Of a DNA stretch of 26,885 nucleotides, positions 14,429 through 23,838 are shown one piece after another. The stretch covers positions 1 to 26,885 of the forward strand of contig CAZIKB010000092.1 of NCBI GenBank assembly GCA_964539665.1, written 5' to 3'. Every line of letters starts with the position of its first letter. The first letter of the stretch is position 1. The position numbers and the translations under genes are program-made. The notes under the pieces are model-generated. The model saw only the letters and a program-made list of their open reading frames with translations, was not told the origin of the DNA and did no database searches. Source of the stretch: CAZIKB01 sp964539665 (GTDB taxonomy: Bacteria; Zhuqueibacterota; Zhuqueibacteria; Oceanimicrobiales; Oceanimicrobiaceae).

Positions 14429-14845
14429 ATGACTGATGTCCTGACTCCAGAACAACGACGATGCAACATGTCCGCCATCAAAGGCAGGGACACAAAGCCA
14501 GAAATAATTGTACGGCGGCTCGTTCATGGAATGGGTTTCCGCTACCGCCTGAATCTTAAGGATCTACCAGGAAAACCAGATCTGGTATTTACACGACTCA
14601 AAAAGATCATTTTCGTTCACGGCTGCTTCTGGCATATGCACCGCTGCCGTTACGGCCGAGTCGTTCCAGCTACGAATGCGGAATTCTGGAGAAATAAACG
14701 AGAGGGTAACGTCGAACGTGATAAGCGCAAGCAAAAGGAACTCAGAAGTCTTGGCTGGGAGATACTTGTTGTGTGGGAGTGCCAGACTATCCTTGAGAAA
14801 CGTAAGTGGCTTGTGGAACGTATCAATTCGTCTTTGTCCTCGTAA
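14429..14845 (+). CDS. vsr: Very short patch repair (Vsr) mismatch endonuclease
   Basis: Nicks DNA 5' of T in T:G mismatches created by deamination of 5-methylcytosine, protecting the methyltransferase's target sites from mutation. The 138-aa protein aligns over its whole length with E. coli Vsr and keeps the key residues at the same numbers: D51 in GKPDLVF, H64, F67-W68 and H69 in FVHGCFWHMHRC (intercalating aromatics, catalytic His and Zn ligands). RNVER-type NVERDKRKQKELRSLGWE and VVWEC are also present. It follows the nuclease gene by 23 nt (counted from 14405), on the same strand, and is intact. It presumably belongs to the methyltransferase operon. Confidence 0.95.
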   Translation: MTDVLTPEQRRCNMSAIKGRDTKPEIIVRRLVHGMGFRYRLNLKDLPGKPDLVFTRLKKIIFVHGCFWHMHRCRYGRVVPATNAEFWRNKREGNVERDKRKQKELRSLGWEILVVWECQTILEKRKWLVERINSSLSS

Positions 14846-14962
14846 AGATTAATCCTGCGAAGCTTTGGCATCTTTGTAAGACTAATCGAAAATCAAAAAA
14901 ACCAAGTGGCTTTGGAAAATAGTACACTTGTGGTTTAATTGAGAAAAAAGCAAAAGAATTTT

Positions 14963-17266
14963 ATGAATCTCCCCCAAATTCTCGACCAACTAAAAAACGA
15001 CTCAAGATTCATGGCCAATGTCAAAGCCTGGCATGTTCTAAAATCCCAGGACGCTGAGTATGCTGATTTTCCTGCAAGCCTGCAGCCTTCATTGGTTCAC
15101 GTTATTAACCAGCGCGGGATTAAACAACTCTACACTCACCAGTCAGAAGCCATTCGAATCATATTGGAGGGAAAAAACGTAGTCGTAGTTACCCCAACCG
15201 CCAGTGGCAAGACAATCTGTTACAACTTACCTGTTTTAAATACGGTCCTTTCGAATCCGGAAGCGCGCGCGCTTTATCTTTTCCCGACAAAAGCTCTTTC
15301 TCAGGATCAGGTGACGGAGCTCCATGATGTAGTGACAGTCATTAGCAAAGAAATCGATTTCGATATTAAAACCTACACGTTTGATGGCGACACTCCTGCA
15401 TCCGCCCGAAAAGCTATCCGCAGCTCAGGCCACATCGTCGTTACTAATCCTGATATGCTGCACCAGGGAATTTTGCCGCACCATACCAAATGGGTGAAAC
15501 TGTTTGAGAATCTACGCTATGTGGTCATCGATGAACTGCATAATTATCGCGGAGTATTTGGCAGCCACCTGGCAAATGTACTGCGCCGACTGCAACGAAT
15601 TTGCAAATTCTATGGTTCAAGTCCGCAATTTGTTTGCTGTTCGGCTACCATTGCGAATCCCAAAGAACTCGCTGAGCAGATTATTGAAAAGCCAGTAGAA
15701 TTAGTGGATCGCAATGGCGCGCCTTTTGGCGAGAAACATTTCATTCTTTATAATCCCCCTGTTGTGAATCAGGAACTGGGCATTCGCAAGTCTTGCGTGA
15801 AAGAAGCTCGTTCTATTGCCAATAAATTTGTGCGCAACAATATCCAGACTATTGTTTTTGCCAGAAGCAGGTTAAGGGTTGAAATTCTGGTGACTTACTT
15901 AAAAAAGACTATTCGGAAAGCAAAAAAGTCTGCGAATTTAATTCGGGGATATCGCGGGGGATACTTGCCAACCGAACGCCGCGAAATTGAAAAAGGTCTT
16001 CGCAGCGGGGAAATACTGGCTGTGGTGAGTACCAATGCGTTGGAGCTTGGTATTGATATCGGCCAATTGCAGGCGGCGGTCATGGCTGGTTATCCGGGCA
16101 GCATAGCCAGCTCCTGGCAGCAGGCGGGACGGTCAGGTCGGCGCTCGGATACATCAATTGCTATTTTAGTCGCGTCCAGTGCGCCTCTCGATCAATATAT
16201 TGTCAACAATCCGAATTATTTCTTTGGCAAACCGTCGGAATCAGGGGTGGTCGATGCTAACAATCTCGTTATTCTTTTGGACCATATTAAATGTGGAGCA
16301 TTTGAGCTTCCGTTTACCGAAAATGAAAAATTTGGCGTGGAAACTACTCGTGAAATTTTGGAATACCTGGTAGAAAACCGGGTCCTGCATTATGTCCCAC
16401 CTGTTTCAGAAGGTGGTCAAGGGAGCAGACAACCGGGCAAATACCACTGGATGACCGACGCATATCCTGCGGAGTCGGTGAGTTTGCGCAGCGCCACTCC
16501 CGATAATGTCGTCATCATCGACACCACTCATGAAGAGCGAGTTATTGGTGAAATCAATCTTTTGGACGCGCCGATTATGCTCCATAACGACGCCATTTAT
16601 ATTCACGAAAGTAAACAGTACCATGTGGACAAGCTCGACTGGGATCGGCAGAAAGCTTACGTGCACGAGGTTGAAGTAGACTACTACACCGACGCCCACA
16701 CTGACACCAGCCTGAGGGTTTTGGATATGATTGAAGAAGCCGAGATTCCGGATGGTACAAAGGGATACGGTGAAGTCAATGTCCACTGGCAGACTACAAA
16801 ATACAAAAAACTAAAATTTGAAAGCCATGAAAATATCGGATTTGGTAAAGTCGAATTGCCAGAGCTGGAAATGCACACCACCTCCTACTGGTGGGAATTT
16901 GATCCTGACGTCGGAGACAAATTGCAAATGTCGCTGGAAAATCTTGGGGATGGACTGAAAGCACTGGCGAACTCTCTGGGAACGGTTGCAGCCGTTTACA
17001 TGATGTGTGACCCAAAAGATATTCGGGCTGTGCCAATGGTGCGCGCTCCGATGACCCAGAAACCCACTATTTACATCTATGACAACCATGCCGGCGGAGT
17101 CGGCTTCAGCCAAAAAATATTCCATTTACACGATGACTTGAAAAGAGCGGCCCAAAATTTAATTCACAATTGTGAATGTGAAGCCGGTTGTCCTTCCTGT
17201 GTTGGCCCCGGATTAGAAGTCGGGGAAAAAGGGAAGGAGAGTGCAGTAGCGTTGTTGAAGTTATAA
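14963..17266 (+). CDS. DEAD/DEAH-box helicase with DUF1998 domain (MrfA/YprA/Hrq1-like)
   Basis: A superfamily 2 DNA helicase. The B. subtilis relative MrfA (YprA) takes part in mitomycin-lesion excision, and eukaryotic Hrq1 is related. From the ATG at 14963 it is 767 aa (an in-frame TTG at 14939 would add eight). Motifs: YTHQSEAI (Q-like), TPTASGKT (Walker A), FPTKALSQDQ (Ia), VVIDELHNYRG (DELH), CCSATIANP (III), STNALELGIDIG (V) and QQAGRSGRRSD (VI). The C-terminal DUF1998 zinc module has four Cys in MMCDPKDIR, CECEAGCPSCVGPG. It lies about 120 nt after vsr on the same strand. It may be an ordinary repair gene next to the defence locus rather than part of it. Confidence 0.9.
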   Translation: MNLPQILDQLKNDSRFMANVKAWHVLKSQDAEYADFPASLQPSLVHVINQRGIKQLYTHQSEAIRIILEGKNVVVVTPTASGKTICYNLPVLNTVLSNPEARALYLFPTKALSQDQVTELHDVVTVISKEIDFDIKTYTFDGDTPASARKAIRSSGHIVVTNPDMLHQGILPHHTKWVKLFENLRYVVIDELHNYRGVFGSHLANVLRRLQRICKFYGSSPQFVCCSATIANPKELAEQIIEKPVELVDRNGAPFGEKHFILYNPPVVNQELGIRKSCVKEARSIANKFVRNNIQTIVFARSRLRVEILVTYLKKTIRKAKKSANLIRGYRGGYLPTERREIEKGLRSGEILAVVSTNALELGIDIGQLQAAVMAGYPGSIASSWQQAGRSGRRSDTSIAILVASSAPLDQYIVNNPNYFFGKPSESGVVDANNLVILLDHIKCGAFELPFTENEKFGVETTREILEYLVENRVLHYVPPVSEGGQGSRQPGKYHWMTDAYPAESVSLRSATPDNVVIIDTTHEERVIGEINLLDAPIMLHNDAIYIHESKQYHVDKLDWDRQKAYVHEVEVDYYTDAHTDTSLRVLDMIEEAEIPDGTKGYGEVNVHWQTTKYKKLKFESHENIGFGKVELPELEMHTTSYWWEFDPDVGDKLQMSLENLGDGLKALANSLGTVAAVYMMCDPKDIRAVPMVRAPMTQKPTIYIYDNHAGGVGFSQKIFHLHDDLKRAAQNLIHNCECEAGCPSCVGPGLEVGEKGKESAVALLKL

Positions 17267-17327
17267 AATTATTTGCCGGCACCAACAATTGCGATTTATT
17301 CACTAATTTATCAAAGGGAGGAGATTA

Positions 17328-19799
17328 ATGAAACGAATTTTTCTAATCACTGCATTACTATTTACATTTCAATCTATTGCACACCTGCAGACCAAAAAAG
17401 CATCAGTTGTTCCGGTGACAATCACCGAGAAAACAACTGAAATGAAAAAATATTCCGGCTTCTTTAATTTCTATTGGGACGCCAAACAAGGCAAAATATG
17501 GTTGGAGATTGCCAATTGGGATACAGAAATTCTTTATGTGAATTCACTGCCTGCCGGCGTTGGTTCCAATGATATCGGACTTGATCGCGGCCAATTAGGC
17601 AGTACGCGCATTGTTAAATTTCACAGGGTGGGTCCAAAAGTACTTATGATCCAACCCAATTATTCATTTCGTGCTATGTCAGATAATCCGGCTGAACAAC
17701 TTGCAGTTCAAGATGCCTTTGCCCAATCTACTATCTGGGGATTTAAGATTGCAGCAGAAGAGAAAGGTCGTGTACTGGTAGACGCCAGCGATTTTTATTT
17801 ACGCGATGCTCATAACGTAATTAGCAGGTTAAAAAGTGCCAAACAGGGGAATTATAAGCTCGAGCCTTCCCGTTCAGCCTTTTATCTAACTCGTACAAAT
17901 AATTTTCCTGAAAACACAGAGGTTGAAGTAGCCTTAACCTTTACTGGCGACTCGCCAGGTAATTATGTTAGACAGGTCGTTCCAAGTCCACAGTCAATTA
18001 CAGTTCGCCAGCACCATTCGTTCATCCAGCTTCCGAATGACGATTACAAACCGCGTAAATTTGATCCGCGCGCCGGCATCGGTAACATCAGCTATAATGA
18101 TTATTCCACACCTATTTCCGAGCCCCTTGTAAAACGTTTCATCAGGCGGCATAGATTGCAGAAAAAAGATCCAACCGCGGCTGTGAGCGAAGCTGTCGAG
18201 CCTATTGTTTACTATGTCGATGCCGGCGTGCCGGAGCCAATACGTTCAGCGCTCGTCGAAGGCGCACAGTGGTGGGATCAGGCTTTTGCTGCTGCTGGCT
18301 ACAAGAATGCTTTTCAGGTAAAAATTATGCCGGCAGGCGCTGATCTTATGGATGTTCGCTACAATGTCATTCAATGGGTGCACCGTTCAACCCGGGGCTG
18401 GTCTTATGGCAGCAGCGTCACGGATCCGCGCACCGGTGAAATAATCAAAGGACATGTGAGCCTGGGTTCCCTGCGTGTCCGGCAAGATTTCCTGATAGCT
18501 GAAGGACTGCTTGCTCCCTATGAAAAAGGTAAACCGGTTCCCTCCCAAATGCTGGAAATGGCGTTAGCAAGGCTGCGCCAACTTTCTACCCATGAAGTAG
18601 GACACACGCTCGGATTTCCTCACAATTATGCGGCAAGTGTCCGTGATCGTGCATCCGTAATGGATTATCCTCATCCATACATAAAAATAAATGGAAAGGG
18701 TGAAATTGATCTGTCAGAAGCGTATGCTACCGGAATCGGAGAATGGGACAAAGTGACCGTGGCCTACGCGTATCAGGATTTTCCGGGAGGAGTGGATGAA
18801 GAAGAAAAACTGCAAGAGATATTGAACACTTACCTGTCAGATGGCCTGCTGTTTATTGCGGACCAGGATGCACGGCCGGCCGGCAGCGCTCATCCTCTCG
18901 CCCACCTCTGGGATAACGGCAAAAATGCTGCTGATGAACTGAGCAGAATCATGCAGGTTCGTGCGCTGGCGCTGAGTCGTTTTTCTGAAAACAATATTCG
19001 TGAAAACGCACCTTTTGCCACGCTTGAGGAGGTGCTTGTACCGATTTATATGTTGCACCGCTATCAAGTTGAAGCGGCCTCGAAAATGCTCGGTGGCCTT
19101 TATTATACTTATGCGGTTCGTGGAGACGGTCAAAAAATAACAGAAATGATATCACCCCAGGAACAGCTCAAAGCGCTGGATGCCTTGCTTGCCACGCTTA
19201 AACCAGAGGCCCTGGCTTTAAATAACAGAACACTAAAAATGATTCCGCCACGTGCTTTTGGCTATCAACGCAGTCGGGAGACATTTAATATACGCACCGG
19301 GCTTACTTTTGATCCACTTGCAGCAGCCGAAACCGCGGCCAATTTAAGCATGAGTTTTATTCTCCATCCTGCGCGGGCAGCTCGATTGGTGGAGTATCAT
19401 GCTCGAGACAGCAAGCTCCCGGGTTTCAATTATGTCACAGACAAAATTATATCAGCTACCTGGAAATCGCAGCATGGGTCGGGTTATCATGCTGAAATTC
19501 AACGGATTGTGGATGATGTGGTTTTACATAATTTAATGTTGTTAGCTGCTAATGAAAACGCTGCCAATCAAGTTCGAGCCATTGCCAGTTTAAAACTCGA
19601 CGAGTTGAAAAACTGGCTCATAAAACAGTTAGATAAGATCAAAGATGAAAGTCAGCGTGCACATACATATTTTGCCATTTCACAGATCCGGCGTTTTCAG
19701 GAACATCCTGATGAATTGAATTTAACCAAGCCTGTGAACCCACCTGATGGTTCACCAATTGGATCTGATTTCCTGGGCTTTCAGTGCGGTTGGAATTGA
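17328..19799 (+). CDS. Secreted zinc-dependent metalloprotease (DUF5117/metzincin type)
   Basis: An 823-aa exported protein with a Sec signal peptide (KRIFLITALLFTFQSIAHLQ; probable cleavage around residue 20-22). The catalytic motif HEVGHTLGFPHN gives zinc ligands H422, H426 and H432 and base E423 (HExxHxxGxxH), and VMDYPHP supplies the Met-turn of metzincins. An N-terminal DUF5117-like region precedes it (FFNFYWDAKQGKIWLEI, YVNSLPAGVGSNDIGLDRGQ), and a DUF4953-type region follows. These proteins are common in Bacteroidota and relatives; substrates are unknown. A strong ribosome site (GGGAGGAG, about 17316-17323) lies 4 nt before the ATG. The last residues (FLGFQCGWN) show no sorting domain. 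A terminator at 19861-19897 closes the unit. Confidence 0.9.
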   Translation: MKRIFLITALLFTFQSIAHLQTKKASVVPVTITEKTTEMKKYSGFFNFYWDAKQGKIWLEIANWDTEILYVNSLPAGVGSNDIGLDRGQLGSTRIVKFHRVGPKVLMIQPNYSFRAMSDNPAEQLAVQDAFAQSTIWGFKIAAEEKGRVLVDASDFYLRDAHNVISRLKSAKQGNYKLEPSRSAFYLTRTNNFPENTEVEVALTFTGDSPGNYVRQVVPSPQSITVRQHHSFIQLPNDDYKPRKFDPRAGIGNISYNDYSTPISEPLVKRFIRRHRLQKKDPTAAVSEAVEPIVYYVDAGVPEPIRSALVEGAQWWDQAFAAAGYKNAFQVKIMPAGADLMDVRYNVIQWVHRSTRGWSYGSSVTDPRTGEIIKGHVSLGSLRVRQDFLIAEGLLAPYEKGKPVPSQMLEMALARLRQLSTHEVGHTLGFPHNYAASVRDRASVMDYPHPYIKINGKGEIDLSEAYATGIGEWDKVTVAYAYQDFPGGVDEEEKLQEILNTYLSDGLLFIADQDARPAGSAHPLAHLWDNGKNAADELSRIMQVRALALSRFSENNIRENAPFATLEEVLVPIYMLHRYQVEAASKMLGGLYYTYAVRGDGQKITEMISPQEQLKALDALLATLKPEALALNNRTLKMIPPRAFGYQRSRETFNIRTGLTFDPLAAAETAANLSMSFILHPARAARLVEYHARDSKLPGFNYVTDKIISATWKSQHGSGYHAEIQRIVDDVVLHNLMLLAANENAANQVRAIASLKLDELKNWLIKQLDKIKDESQRAHTYFAISQIRRFQEHPDELNLTKPVNPPDGSPIGSDFLGFQCGWN

Positions 19800-19860
19800 G
19801 GAAATAATGGATTGACGCGTTGTCTTGAACATTTTTTTCTACGCTTGAAAAAGAAGGAAT

Positions 19861-19897
19861 AAAAAAACCGACTCCATAAATTGAAGTCGGTTTTTTT
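19861..19897. terminator. Bidirectional intrinsic terminator
   Basis: An A-run followed by CCGACT (19861-19873) pairs perfectly with AGTCGG followed by a T-run (19885-19897), leaving an 11-nt loop. The U-tract exists for both strands, so the structure ends the plus-strand protease transcript and the minus-strand transcript of the small gene at 19920-20087. Confidence 0.85.
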
Positions 19898-19919
19898 CAG
19901 AGAAGGGATGAGAGTTATT

Positions 19920-20087
19920 TTAGAACCTGTTTTGAGTTTCTCTGATTTTTATGACTACAGGTTTTGCATTGTTTTTATAAAACCCATAAAATCGTTTTAA
20001 GACATCAACAGTTACGTCAAAAACCATATACAAAAACGGAACCGTGATTAATAGAATAAATAAAAACTGCATTATCATTATAAACAT
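19920..20087 (-). CDS. Small single-helix membrane protein, 55 aa
   Basis: The start is ATG (20087) with a clean AGGAG 6 nt upstream (20094-20098), and the stop is TAA at 19920-19922, directly facing the bidirectional terminator. The first ~24 residues are a hydrophobic helix (MFIMIMQFLFILLITVPFLY...). It is followed by VFDVTVDVLKRFYGFYKNN and a basic tail ending TQNRF. The ribosome site, hydrophobic design and own terminator argue for a real gene below usual length cut-offs. No family recognised. The SD could pair with an upstream CTCCTG (see findings). Confidence 0.6.
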   Translation of the reverse strand: MFIMIMQFLFILLITVPFLYMVFDVTVDVLKRFYGFYKNNAKPVVIKIRETQNRF

Positions 20088-20193
20088 GTTTTTCTCCTGT
20101 CTGATTTATTATTAAATACGGCAGGAGTTTTAAAAAGTTACGTTTTACAATAATTCTTTTCAAATCTTTGTTTTTGTGCAAAAAGCGCAGTAA

Positions 20194-21456
20194 TTAATTT
20201 GAACTCACTACCTGTTCCTCAGCAGCAATCCTCTCTACTTCACGCCATACCCGTAGCAGATTGCCACCCCAGAGTTTGGCAATATCCTCTTCGGAATAAC
20301 CGCGTCGTACCAGTTCCAGCGTAACATTAAATGTCTCGCTGGCGTCACTCCAGCCTTCGACACCGCCGCCGCCGTCAAAATCTGAGCTAATGCCAACATG
20401 TTCGATACCGATTAGTTTTACTGCATAGTCAATATGATTTGCGAAATCCTTCACATCAGGCGGCGGCCATTTCTCGTCTAATTTAACGACGCTCTGCCTG
20501 TATGCTGTCCGTTGCTCATCTGTAAGTTTTTGCCAGACTCCAGACCCGGTGATTCCCATTTCTTTGCGGAGGGAATCGATTGCGGCTTCTTTCTCAGCAG
20601 GATTTTTTTTGACGAATTCGCCAAGAGCCACCGTTTGTATCACGCCGCCGTTTTTCTTGAGCGCTAACAATTGCTCATCATCCATGTTACGCGAATTATC
20701 GCAAAGTGCGCGAACACCCGAGTGAGAAGCAATCAACGGCGTTTTTGAGAGTTGAGCGGCATCAAGCATAGACTTCTTGGAAACGTGTGAAACATCGATC
20801 ATGATGCCCAGACGATTCATCTCAGCAATAACTTTTTTTCCAAATTCGCTAACGCCATTGTGTTCGGTTTCTGTGTCGCCAATTCTATCGCGCGGATTGC
20901 AGGAATCGCAGATGTCATTATGGCCATTATGGGACAATGTTATATAACGCGCGCCCAGTTTATGGTATTTTTCCAGTAAACTTAAATCATTACCAATTGC
21001 ATAGCCGTTTTCAATTCCGATACAGGCGACAAGTTTACCGCTTTTATTAATACGGACAACATCGTCAGCAGTATATGCCAATTCGATTTTATTCGGATAC
21101 ATTTCTTCAGTCATGCGATGAATGGCCTCAAATTTGGCTAAGGCTTCCTCTTTTACTTTCTTATAGTTTTCCGGGGTTCTTTCTGTCTGGCCGACATACA
21201 CTGCAAAAAAGGCCGCGTTCAAACCGCCTTCAGTCATTTTAGGAATATCCACTTGCCGATCCCCGCGTACGCCCGGGTCCACTTCTTCAGTGGCAAAATT
21301 GGCAGAAATATCATCGTGCGTATCAATTGTAATGATACGTTCGTGAATTTCTTTCGCTTTTGTATTGAGCTGTTCTTCAGTCATTTTTTTTTCACAGGAC
21401 AGATACGTCAGGACAGTCAGGAGTAGTAATAACATCGGTACTGTATTTCGATTCAT
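20194..21456 (-). CDS. Membrane dipeptidase (renal dipeptidase family, M19), lipoprotein
   Basis: A zinc metallo-dipeptidase of the amidohydrolase-like TIM-barrel fold that cleaves dipeptides, sometimes including D-residues. It is 420 aa. The N-terminus is a hydrophobic signal ending in a lipobox-like YLSC (C21), so the protein is probably anchored in the periplasm or outer membrane. Binuclear site residues are visible: H47 and D49 in TIDTHDD, the bridging Glu in CIGIENGYA, His in MIDVSHVS and IASHSGVRAL, and the catalytic Asp in ISSDFDGGGG. LSHNGHNDICDSCNPRD is another family stretch. AGAGG lies upstream of the ATG at 21456. There is no operon partner; the nearest gene upstream is separated by 130 nt. 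Confidence 0.92.
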   Translation of the reverse strand: MNRNTVPMLLLLLTVLTYLSCEKKMTEEQLNTKAKEIHERIITIDTHDDISANFATEEVDPGVRGDRQVDIPKMTEGGLNAAFFAVYVGQTERTPENYKKVKEEALAKFEAIHRMTEEMYPNKIELAYTADDVVRINKSGKLVACIGIENGYAIGNDLSLLEKYHKLGARYITLSHNGHNDICDSCNPRDRIGDTETEHNGVSEFGKKVIAEMNRLGIMIDVSHVSKKSMLDAAQLSKTPLIASHSGVRALCDNSRNMDDEQLLALKKNGGVIQTVALGEFVKKNPAEKEAAIDSLRKEMGITGSGVWQKLTDEQRTAYRQSVVKLDEKWPPPDVKDFANHIDYAVKLIGIEHVGISSDFDGGGGVEGWSDASETFNVTLELVRRGYSEEDIAKLWGGNLLRVWREVERIAAEEQVVSSN

Positions 21457-21586
21457 AGCAGCCTCTGAGTTAAGTTGGATTATTTAGTGATTTGTTTATT
21501 GGCGAGTAAAGCGAAGAGAATATGACGAAAATTTAGCAAATAGTCAAGGATTTATCCACATTATTTGTCATCAACTCATTTTCAAT

Positions 21587-23533
21587 TTACTTGATATAAC
21601 CCAAAGTTTTGAGATGTTCTTTAATCGTTTCGTCCGACTTTGTACTCATCGGTTTTTGTTTTTTTGTAAAATTGTAGGTATCGTAGGTAGGGATGGTTTC
21701 AATTGGGTTGGCATCAAAGAAGTCAGTTTCAAAAGCATCTTTTAGTACTTTGCCGTCCATATCATCACCTACGGGTAATCCCAATGCATATAGAATTGTC
21801 GGGGTGATGTCTAATACTGTTGTATTTTCAATTTGTTGATTCTGTTTAATGTTTTTGCCGGCAAGAATAATGATACCTTCGACTGGATTGTCATGGCCGC
21901 CTGATTTCCAAAATCCGTCATGAGGGGTGGATTCAAAACCGTGGTCTGATAATATTATCACAATGGTGTTTTCATCAGTGAGACTTAATAGCTCTCCAAT
22001 AATCTCGTCGGTGTAAATATAATATTCGCGAACTGTATCCTTGAATTTGCTTCGATTTTGCTGTTGAATTTCTGGAAAATCCTCAGGTTTTGTCCAGCGC
22101 CAAAACGCGTGCTGCATGGGATCGATCCCTTTCAGGTAGATGGCGTGGACTTGCGGTTGGTATTTTTGATGAAGATACATTCCCAGGTTTACTTTATTTT
22201 GATCACGCAGATAAATCCAGCCCAAATAGGACAGGGCCGTAGATAAAGTGTCATTTGAGTATGTGCTGGCTTTATTCATAGGACCGATTTGTAATGAGTC
22301 GATTTCACTTTTGACTTTGTCCATTTCAGTCTCATCGATATCTACAAACCGCAACAGCTCAGATTGCTGTTTGAATTGCCCCATCGAGATTAATTTGTCA
22401 TTGATCTCATCCGCAAGCGAATCCGGAAAAGTCATACCAAAGTTATGAGTAAGCGTTTCATTAACTTTATCCCACATAAATCTATCCGAAACGATGAAAC
22501 CCAACACTTCATCCGCAGGCCAGGAAGGCCACCAACCAATCACGCCTGTTGAAATATCCATGTCATTACAAATATTCCAAAAAGTCTTGGTTTTTCGAAC
22601 GGTGTTGTTTACTGGAAACGTGTCTACTCCAATAATGTCCAAAAATTCATTCGTCCCAAACATCAAAGGATAATAATTCCAGAACAACGTGTTTACAGTT
22701 GGGATTTCGCGAAATACAAAATCCTGAACACCGTGTTTACTCATAGTTTTGCCCGTGCCAATAGTAGTCCAAATGACAGGAGACTTGGTTGGTCTATAGG
22801 TTTTCAGATTTCCGGAAACTCCTTTTTGCATTAAACTGGCGAAGTTGGGGACTTTGCCCTCATCAGCTAAAGTCCTGAGTATTTGCCAATCTGCTCCATC
22901 CACGCCAATCATAAAAATCTTCGTATCATTTACTTTGGTAGCTAAATTGTGAAAAACATTTTTTGATACGGAGTTTCTTGCAACATCAGAGGCTTTTTCA
23001 TATTTAAAATAATTGACAGCAATAAAGAAGACCACTTCAAAGACGTACAGGATTCCCAGGGTAAAGAGCCACTTTTTAGTTTTACTGTAGGCGCCTTTCA
23101 AAAACAAGCGATTGGCGATTAACATGGCAATCATGGTTATAATGAATGTAAAGACCAAAAATACGCACATTCCAACAGGGCCAATATTCTTCAGGAACGA
23201 TAGTTGTCCCGGAATAGCGCTTTTGTCTAATTTAACAAAGAGTATGAAAATTGCTATGAGCCAGCCAATGTTCGCAGCAAATATAAGATTTAAATATAGT
23301 TTTTTCTTGAACAGATAAAATAACAACGAGATTAGCGTAGTGAAGATTAAGCAGCCAATCAGACCCATGATTCCATAAAAAATAGCGGCATAAATTGGGA
23401 ATATAAAAATATCTGGTATCAATGTGTGGTAGGAATATAAAGTAAGGGTGCCGCCTGAAAGGCCATAAGCCATTCCGCTGAATAAACCGATTAACCCTGC
23501 ACTTTTAAAATTCTTTTTAAGATCTGATGACAT
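21587..23533 (-). CDS. Membrane-anchored alkaline phosphatase superfamily phosphodiesterase
   Basis: 648 aa. Residues 1-180 contain about five hydrophobic helices; residues 200-600 are a type I phosphodiesterase / nucleotide pyrophosphatase-like (alkaline phosphatase) domain, presumably outside the membrane. Metal-site residues: D212 in IGVDGADW, the Ser/Thr nucleophile segment RPTKSPVIWTTIGTG, D and H in KGIDPMQHAFW, DH in ILSDHGFESTP, and H in SGGHDNP. The sequence VLDITPTILYALGLPVGDDM is the standard family end. Likely phosphodiester substrate (nucleotide, lipid or glycan), not determinable here. The ribosome site AAGGAAAAGG precedes the ATG. It is a single gene. Confidence 0.88.
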   Translation of the reverse strand: MSSDLKKNFKSAGLIGLFSGMAYGLSGGTLTLYSYHTLIPDIFIFPIYAAIFYGIMGLIGCLIFTTLISLLFYLFKKKLYLNLIFAANIGWLIAIFILFVKLDKSAIPGQLSFLKNIGPVGMCVFLVFTFIITMIAMLIANRLFLKGAYSKTKKWLFTLGILYVFEVVFFIAVNYFKYEKASDVARNSVSKNVFHNLATKVNDTKIFMIGVDGADWQILRTLADEGKVPNFASLMQKGVSGNLKTYRPTKSPVIWTTIGTGKTMSKHGVQDFVFREIPTVNTLFWNYYPLMFGTNEFLDIIGVDTFPVNNTVRKTKTFWNICNDMDISTGVIGWWPSWPADEVLGFIVSDRFMWDKVNETLTHNFGMTFPDSLADEINDKLISMGQFKQQSELLRFVDIDETEMDKVKSEIDSLQIGPMNKASTYSNDTLSTALSYLGWIYLRDQNKVNLGMYLHQKYQPQVHAIYLKGIDPMQHAFWRWTKPEDFPEIQQQNRSKFKDTVREYYIYTDEIIGELLSLTDENTIVIILSDHGFESTPHDGFWKSGGHDNPVEGIIILAGKNIKQNQQIENTTVLDITPTILYALGLPVGDDMDGKVLKDAFETDFFDANPIETIPTYDTYNFTKKQKPMSTKSDETIKEHLKTLGYIK

Positions 23534-23838
23534 TGTTTACCTTTTCCTTTTATGCTTATTCCTGGATAATTTACTATTTTATGGAGCCAGTTTCAATTAT
23601 ATTTTTGTTTTAGTGAAAATTTTGTCTTATTAAAAATCGGTCAAAACCACATCAATCTTTATTACAAGTCCAATTTAAATCATATACCTTCAATGTTGAT
23701 ATATGAAGAAAAGCCGTTGAAATGCACCGTTATGTCGGGTAAACCAGGGAATTGTGTGGTATGTTATCAAAGAATATTCGCCACAGAGTGAACCATTCAT
23801 TCACAATTCATCAAAGACCTGATTTTAATATAATTATC
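23534..23838. other. Intergenic region between convergent-spaced minus-strand genes
   Basis: About 305 bp without a supported gene. A 32-codon plus-strand ORF (23693-23791) has a Cys-rich tail (GNCVVCYQR) but no ribosome site or homology I recognise. No hairpin with a T-run was seen after the M1-like gene (stop at 23839). Confidence 0.35.

Noticed and set aside
23693..23791. 32-aa Cys-containing plus-strand ORF
   Set aside because: No ribosome site and no context; too short to support.
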